Assembly (NCBI GenBank): GCA_013043915.1
Contig: JABEVH010000170.1
Coordinates: forward strand, 1-10,715
Direction of reading: 5' to 3'
DNA length: 10,715 nt
Source: Pseudomonadales bacterium
Lineage (GTDB): Bacteria > Pseudomonadota > Gammaproteobacteria > Pseudomonadales > Moraxellaceae
Both the position numbers and the translations under genes were made by a program. Below, in pieces: positions 7,476 through 10,715 of the stretch; position 1 is the first letter of the stretch, and every line of letters starts with the position of its first letter. The notes under the pieces are model-generated. The model saw only the letters and a list, made by a program, of their open reading frames with translations, made no database searches and was not told where the DNA came from.

Positions 7476-7495
7476 TAGCGGGGAATGCCCTGCTG
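7476..7495 (+). terminator. GC-rich hairpin after the exported-protein gene
   Basis: AGCGGGG (7477-7483) pairs with CCCTGCT (7488-7494), with one G-T wobble and an AATG loop; an outer T-G wobble can extend it. No T-run follows, so it is not a standard intrinsic terminator. It may act as an mRNA 3' stabiliser or a weak terminator. Confidence 0.35.
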
Positions 7496-7533
7496 GGGAC
7501 AAGTAATAGGGTAAAACGACATGTTCTTGTCCC
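7496..7533 (+). repeat. Perfect 8-base inverted repeat upstream of the dehydrogenase gene
   Basis: GGGACAAG (7496-7503) and CTTGTCCC (7526-7533) are exact reverse complements separated by 22 bases. The repeat directly follows the preceding hairpin. It could be an RNA stem-loop or a DNA operator site; no T-run follows it. A TTGACC immediately downstream (7534-7539) could be a -35 element, but I see no convincing -10 partner. Confidence 0.45.
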
Positions 7534-7582
7534 TTGACCCGGATCTATGCTCAGATGTTGATGGACATAGAGTAATCGAATC

Positions 7583-8737
7583 ATGATTAAACTCAGCAGG
7601 GTCTATAACACCGAGGATCTGCGTCGTGCGGCGCAATCTTATCTGCCCCGTTTGGTATGGGATTACATCACCGGCGGGGTTGATGATGAAGTTGCCCTGG
7701 ATTATAACCGCGAAGTATGGGACTCACTAAAACTGGTGCCCCGGTACTTGGTTGATGTGGCCGAGCCAGATACCCGAACCACTTTATGGGGGCATACCTG
7801 GAACAGCTGTTTTGGTATAGCGCCGATGGGATTGCAAGGTTTTGCCCGTCCTGGCGCTGACGTCATGCTGGCTGCTGCAGCGGCGCGACATGGTATCCCG
7901 TATGTGTTGTCCGGTGCAGGTACCGCCACGGTAGAAGCAATCAGTCGGCAAGCTCCAGGCCATGCCTGGTTTCAGGTGTATGTGGCTCGAGAGCCTGCCG
8001 TCACCTTAGATCAACTTAAACGTGCCCGAGATAGTGGTGTCGGTGTCCTTGTCGTTACGGTGGATGCTCCGGTGCACTCAAAACGAGAGCGTGACCTGCG
8101 TAACGGATTTGTGCCTCCTCCTCGTATACGTTGGCCACTGTTGCTGGAAATGCTCAGGCATCCGCGTTGGTGCATGAGCATGTTGCGTCATGGCATGCCG
8201 CGTTTTGAGAATTGGGCTCCGTATGCGGGTGAAGGTGCCGACGCCAGAGCTATCGCTGCCTATTTCTCTCGCCAGATTCCCTTTACCCAAACCTGGCAGT
8301 CTCTGGATGTTTTGCGTCAAGCCTGGCCAGGCAAGCTGGTGCTCAAAGGTATACTGGACCCTGCCGATGCCCTACGGGCAGTGGATGCCGGTGTGGATGG
8401 CATTATTATCTCCAATCATGGTGGCCGTGTGCTGGATGCAGCGGTTGCCCCGATACAGCAACTGCCCTTGATGCGAGCCGCCGTTGGTGATCGGTTGGTC
8501 CTTATGTTGGATAGCGGCCTGCGGCGTGGCAGTGACATGGTCAAGGCCCTGGCCCTAGGTGCCGATTTTGTGTGGATAGGGCGCCCAGCGTTCTACGGCG
8601 TGGCAGCTTATGCCGAAGCTGGAGCTGACCGTGTCATTTCCTTGTTGCAAGAAGAGCTTAACTTGACCTTGGCGCAAATGGGTCGTCCACAAATTGCATC
8701 AGTTCTGGGTGATACTTCTCTCGTAGTCACTCGGTAA
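7583..8737 (+). CDS. FMN-dependent alpha-hydroxy-acid dehydrogenase (L-lactate dehydrogenase / mandelate dehydrogenase family)
   Basis: The family oxidises L-2-hydroxy acids to 2-oxo acids with FMN, passing electrons to quinone, cytochrome or oxygen. The 384-residue length is normal for a single barrel without a cytochrome domain. Expected active-site residues are present: Y28 (VWDYITGG), Y133 (WFQVY), R173 in KRERDLRNGF, K255 (VLKGIL) and the base H279 with R282 in SNHGGR. A second FMN phosphate site is DSGLRRGSD followed by GADFVWIGRP. Residues about 177-210, hydrophobic and basic (IRWPLLLEMLRHPRWCMSML), fall where the bacterial membrane-bound enzymes have their membrane-docking loop, so attachment to the inner membrane is plausible. 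Substrate is not determined; L-lactate is the default guess. The ribosome site before the ATG is weak. No permease or LldR-type regulator lies beside it. Its 3' end overlaps the opposing gene. Confidence 0.9.
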   Translation: MIKLSRVYNTEDLRRAAQSYLPRLVWDYITGGVDDEVALDYNREVWDSLKLVPRYLVDVAEPDTRTTLWGHTWNSCFGIAPMGLQGFARPGADVMLAAAAARHGIPYVLSGAGTATVEAISRQAPGHAWFQVYVAREPAVTLDQLKRARDSGVGVLVVTVDAPVHSKRERDLRNGFVPPPRIRWPLLLEMLRHPRWCMSMLRHGMPRFENWAPYAGEGADARAIAAYFSRQIPFTQTWQSLDVLRQAWPGKLVLKGILDPADALRAVDAGVDGIIISNHGGRVLDAAVAPIQQLPLMRAAVGDRLVLMLDSGLRRGSDMVKALALGADFVWIGRPAFYGVAAYAEAGADRVISLLQEELNLTLAQMGRPQIASVLGDTSLVVTR

Positions 8738-10109
8738 TAGCCTGTTCGGGATGGCTGGTATCGAATGTCTGCAGGTGTTCGACTGCATGTGCCGGAAAAT
8801 TGAGTTGCTCCTTGAGGTGCCGTCGTAGAGCATCAGAAGCAGCAGGTTCACCATGGTTGATATAGGTCATGCGGGGAGGTCTGGGCAATACCCGCAGCCA
8901 ATCGATCAATTCCTGGTAATCGGCATGAGCTGACAGGGAATCAAGCTGGTAGATATGACAGGCCACGGGAATCATTTCGCCGTGGATGCGTATGGGCGTG
9001 TGTCCATGTACCAGAGCATCCCCGCGCGTGCCTGGTGCCTGATAACCCATAAAGAGGACGGCGCTGTTATGGTCAGGTAACACTTGGCGTAGATGGTGCA
9101 ATACGCGGCCGCCTGTAGCCATGCCGCTGGCTGATACGACAATCATGGGGCCATGCCGGGCGGTCAGCGTACGCGATTCTTCCGGAGTTTCAACGAAGGT
9201 CACCATGTTTTGCATGCGCTGACACTCATGAGCGTTCAGGCGGTGTTCATGTTGGTGGTGCATGAAGACTTCTGTGGCCCTGATAGCCATGGGACTATTC
9301 AGGTAAATAGGAATCGCTGGGATCTCACCCGCCTCGCGTAGCCCACAGAGTAGATGCAAAGCCATCTGGGCTCGACCCACTGCAAAAGCTGGAATGATCA
9401 GGCTCCCGCCGTGCGCAGCCGTTAAGTTGACCCAGTGGGCCAGAGCCGTGCGAGCATCGGTGGCATCATGTCGCCGGTCGCCGTAGGTGGATTCCACGAT
9501 CAGGATATCTGTTTCCTGCAAGGGTTCGGGAGGTCGCATAATTACGTCCTGTGCGCGCCCCACATCTCCAGAGAACACAAGGCGTTGCTCTCCATCATGC
9601 AGACGTAGACAAGATGCGCCAATGATATGCCCGGCATGGCTAAAATGCCCTTGTAACTTGCCGTGAATATTGAAATCGCGACCAAAGTCCTGGACTTGAA
9701 TAAGATCTAGCGTTTTTCTGACATCTGCTTGCGTGAACAAGGGCATGGCTGGTTGGTGTTTGCTAAAGTGATGATGGTTGGCATACATCGCATCTTCTTC
9801 CTGCAGATGGGCGGCATCGGGTAATAAAATCTGGCAGAGGTCACGGGTTCCGGGTGTGCAGTAAATGGGGCCGTGAAATCCCTGACGTACAAGTACGGGT
9901 AGGTAGCCAGAATGATCAAGGTGAGCGTGGGTCAGCACAACGGCATCCAGTGAACGGGCAGGAACAGGGAAAGGAGACCAGTTGCGTTCCCGGTAGTTTT
10001 TGATGCCCTGAAAAAGTCCGCAGTCCACCAGGATGTTGTAGCCTTCAGCATAAACCTGTGTACGTGAGCCAGTGACTGTGCCGGCAGCTCCAAGAAATTT
10101 AAGATGCAT
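8727..10109 (-). CDS. MBL-fold / beta-CASP RNA-processing exonuclease-like protein
   Basis: This 460-residue metallo-beta-lactamase fold protein belongs to the beta-CASP group (CPSF73/Ysh1-like), whose members act as zinc-dependent ribonucleases. It has the opening LGAAGTVTGS, then motif II HAHLDH (H61, H63, D65, H66), motif III H161 (SHAGHIIGAS), motif IV D182 (FSGDVG), beta-CASP motif A E206 (VESTYGDRRH) and the late His of SLSAHADY (H395). GYQAPGTRG and SASGMATGGR are typical of the family. All metal ligands appear intact, so activity is likely; the RNA target is unknown. The start is supported by AGGAGG eight bases before the ATG. The gene converges on the dehydrogenase, sharing 11 bases at the two 3' ends. 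It appears monocistronic. A DNA-acting beta-CASP enzyme is less likely. Confidence 0.93.
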   Translation of the reverse strand: MHLKFLGAAGTVTGSRTQVYAEGYNILVDCGLFQGIKNYRERNWSPFPVPARSLDAVVLTHAHLDHSGYLPVLVRQGFHGPIYCTPGTRDLCQILLPDAAHLQEEDAMYANHHHFSKHQPAMPLFTQADVRKTLDLIQVQDFGRDFNIHGKLQGHFSHAGHIIGASCLRLHDGEQRLVFSGDVGRAQDVIMRPPEPLQETDILIVESTYGDRRHDATDARTALAHWVNLTAAHGGSLIIPAFAVGRAQMALHLLCGLREAGEIPAIPIYLNSPMAIRATEVFMHHQHEHRLNAHECQRMQNMVTFVETPEESRTLTARHGPMIVVSASGMATGGRVLHHLRQVLPDHNSAVLFMGYQAPGTRGDALVHGHTPIRIHGEMIPVACHIYQLDSLSAHADYQELIDWLRVLPRPPRMTYINHGEPAASDALRRHLKEQLNFPAHAVEHLQTFDTSHPEQAITE

Positions 10110-10117
10110 GGTGGTGA

Positions 10118-10123
10118 CCTCCT
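10118..10123 (-). promoter_or_regulatory. Strong Shine-Dalgarno sequence of the MBL nuclease gene
   Basis: On the minus strand AGGAGG stands eight bases before the ATG (complement of 10107-10109), a near-consensus ribosome site that fixes this start. Confidence 0.8.
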
Positions 10124-10146
10124 CAATATCCCTTAATCCTAGGTAG

Positions 10147-10179
10147 GCTTGATGCTATCTGGATTGACATGCATCAAGC
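10147..10179. repeat. 9-base perfect inverted repeat upstream of the MBL nuclease gene
   Basis: GCTTGATGC (10147-10155) and GCATCAAGC (10171-10179) are exact reverse complements separated by 15 bases. The repeat begins 37 bases upstream of the MBL start codon, so it may be a regulator-binding site or a leader hairpin. The spacer contains a consensus plus-strand TTGACA (10164-10169), with GATGAT 16 bases further on as a poor -10 candidate. The rest of the 10124-10440 stretch shows no recognisable gene apart from the small ORF at 10281. Confidence 0.45.
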
Positions 10180-10280
10180 TAAGCGGATGATTCCCAGCCT
10201 AGACATGAAATCATAGGCGGTCGGTAGTTTGCAGCCTGCTTGGATGTGGCGCCCGCCCAGTATGGCTCAGGAGGAATAAG

Positions 10281-10439
10281 GTGCAGGGGGCCATTGCCAA
10301 ACAGCATGCACGGCCGATCTTGGCCCTGCGGGCACGAGGTGCAAAACAGCTGGAGTATTTAGGATATTTGCAGATACCAACGTGCCATCTTGAGCTGCTA
10401 GTTATGGAGCTTGGCTTCAGGGGCTTGAAATGTCACTAG
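10281..10439 (+). CDS. Possible small ORF (52 codons) with strong ribosome site, unknown
   Basis: A GTG at 10281 is preceded by AGGAGG (10269-10274) with a six-base gap, a near-ideal ribosome site. The frame stays open for 52 codons and stops with TAG at 10437-10439, just before the hicA operator. The product begins MQGAIAKQHARPILALRARG and is basic in its first half. It resembles no family I know, has no signal peptide or membrane helix, and does not look like a HicB or other antitoxin. It could be a genuine small protein, a leader peptide or the remnant of a decayed gene. The ribosome site is the main support; chance is not excluded. Confidence 0.25.
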   Translation: MQGAIAKQHARPILALRARGAKQLEYLGYLQIPTCHLELLVMELGFRGLKCH

Positions 10440-10452
10440 AGGTGTGTATAGT
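10425..10452 (+). promoter_or_regulatory. Promoter of the hicA-type gene
   Basis: TTGAAA (10425-10430) and TATAGT (10447-10452) are separated by 16 bases, a good sigma70 match. The predicted transcript start falls at or next to the ATG at 10459, implying a leaderless or nearly leaderless mRNA. No Shine-Dalgarno sequence is seen before that ATG, which agrees with this. Confidence 0.65.
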
Positions 10453-10458
10453 ACACAC
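10442..10458. promoter_or_regulatory. Palindromic operator overlapping the hicA -10 box
   Basis: GTGTGTA TAG TACACAC is a perfect inverted repeat with 7-base arms and a 3-base centre, covering the -10 element and ending one base before the ATG. By analogy with HicB autoregulation of hicAB operons it is a likely repressor site; the bound protein is not encoded in this window. Confidence 0.6.
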
Positions 10459-10653
10459 ATGAACAGTGCAGTCATGATTAAGAAATTTGAAAATGCCGGA
10501 TGGGTGCTTCGAGGCGTGAAGGGCTCACATCACATTTACACGCACCCACAACGCGGTGGTCATATCAGTGTGCCGCATCCAAAGAAAGATTTGGGTGTCG
10601 GCTTGGCCAAGAAGCTGTTGAACACTTGTCCGCGCATTCCCCTTGCTAGGTGA
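10459..10653 (+). CDS. hicA: HicA-family toxin (mRNA interferase), altered C-terminus
   Basis: HicA toxins are small double-stranded-RNA-binding-fold ribonucleases that cut mRNA and are neutralised by HicB. The 64-residue product shows the family core: an N-terminal helix (MIKKFENAGWVL), VKGSHHIYTHP with the presumed catalytic H24, the strand GGHISVPHP, and KKDLGVGLAKKLL. After residue N55 the sequence becomes TCPRIPLAR where family members usually end in a short KQAG-like tail, so the last nine residues may come from a frameshift, a rearrangement or natural drift. The ATG at 10459 is chosen by alignment to the family N-terminus; GTG 10444 lies inside the operator and ATG 10474 is an alternative. 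No hicB start is recognisable in the 62 bases that remain. Confidence 0.85.
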   Translation: MNSAVMIKKFENAGWVLRGVKGSHHIYTHPQRGGHISVPHPKKDLGVGLAKKLLNTCPRIPLAR

Positions 10654-10715
10654 GTTCCGAACCAGCATTGCACCAGCAGGGGGTCAAGCGGACGGTTTTG
10701 AATATGCAGCTTAAT
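10654..10715. other. Window-edge sequence after hicA, unassigned
   Basis: These 62 bases hold no complete gene. An ATG at 10704 opens a frame (MQLN) that runs off the window without a clear ribosome site and does not read like a HicB start. A short hexamer, GCGGAC (10688-10693), is the reverse complement of GTCCGC (10628-10633) inside the divergent hicA tail. That is too short to claim an insertion-sequence end. Confidence 0.3.

Noticed and set aside
7534..7573. Promoter for the dehydrogenase gene starting with TTGACC at 7534
   Set aside because: No acceptable -10 hexamer lies 16-18 bases downstream, and the TAGAGT at 7568 is too far away.
10624..10693. Possible insertion-sequence terminus in the divergent hicA tail
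   Set aside because: Only a 6-base inverted match (GTCCGC and GCGGAC) is visible, there is no target duplication and no transposase is seen; this is too weak to call.

Overview
The window reads as chromosomal DNA of a flagellated gammaproteobacterium. The strongest clue is the gene order cheA-cheB-motC-motD-parA-(CheW-like)-cheW, the order known from the Pseudomonas-type polar-flagellum chemotaxis cluster. The CheW and MotC/MotD proteins also read very much like that group's versions. G+C is roughly half by eye, lower than in most Pseudomonas, so a related lineage is as likely as Pseudomonas itself. I cannot name the genus.

Region 1 (1-5900) is one tightly packed plus-strand operon. It holds the C-terminal part of the CheA kinase (its 5' end and HPt domain lie upstream of the window), the CheB methylesterase, the MotC/MotD stator pair, a ParA-family ATPase, a ParP-like CheW-domain protein and the CheW adaptor. 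Stop and start codons overlap at motC/motD and at the ParA/CheW-like junction, and the other gaps are 14-35 bases. Together the genes cover signal transduction (CheA, CheW, CheB), torque generation (MotC/MotD) and, by analogy with ParC/ParP of Vibrio, polar placement and inheritance of the chemoreceptor array. An aldo/keto reductase gene (5921-6961) follows after only 20 bases and is probably co-transcribed, although it has no known role in chemotaxis.

Region 2 (6962-8737) begins with a likely promoter and a small exported protein rich in Met and His (7041-7448). Next come about 130 bases holding two successive RNA hairpins, and then an FMN-dependent alpha-hydroxy-acid dehydrogenase (7583-8737).

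Region 3 (8727-10715) starts with a minus-strand MBL/beta-CASP ribonuclease-like gene. It converges on the dehydrogenase gene and overlaps its end by 11 bases. Upstream of it is about 330 bases without an obvious gene. This stretch contains a 9-base inverted repeat and an unconfirmed 52-codon ORF with a strong Shine-Dalgarno sequence. At the right edge is a HicA-type toxin gene. Its promoter overlaps a perfect 7+3+7 palindrome that abuts the start codon, its C-terminus departs from the family pattern, and no hicB antitoxin is visible before the window ends.

I found no tRNA, rRNA, CRISPR array or complete insertion sequence. No gene here is convincingly a new system. The spots most worth a second look are the hicA locus, the Met/His-rich exported protein and the paired hairpins.
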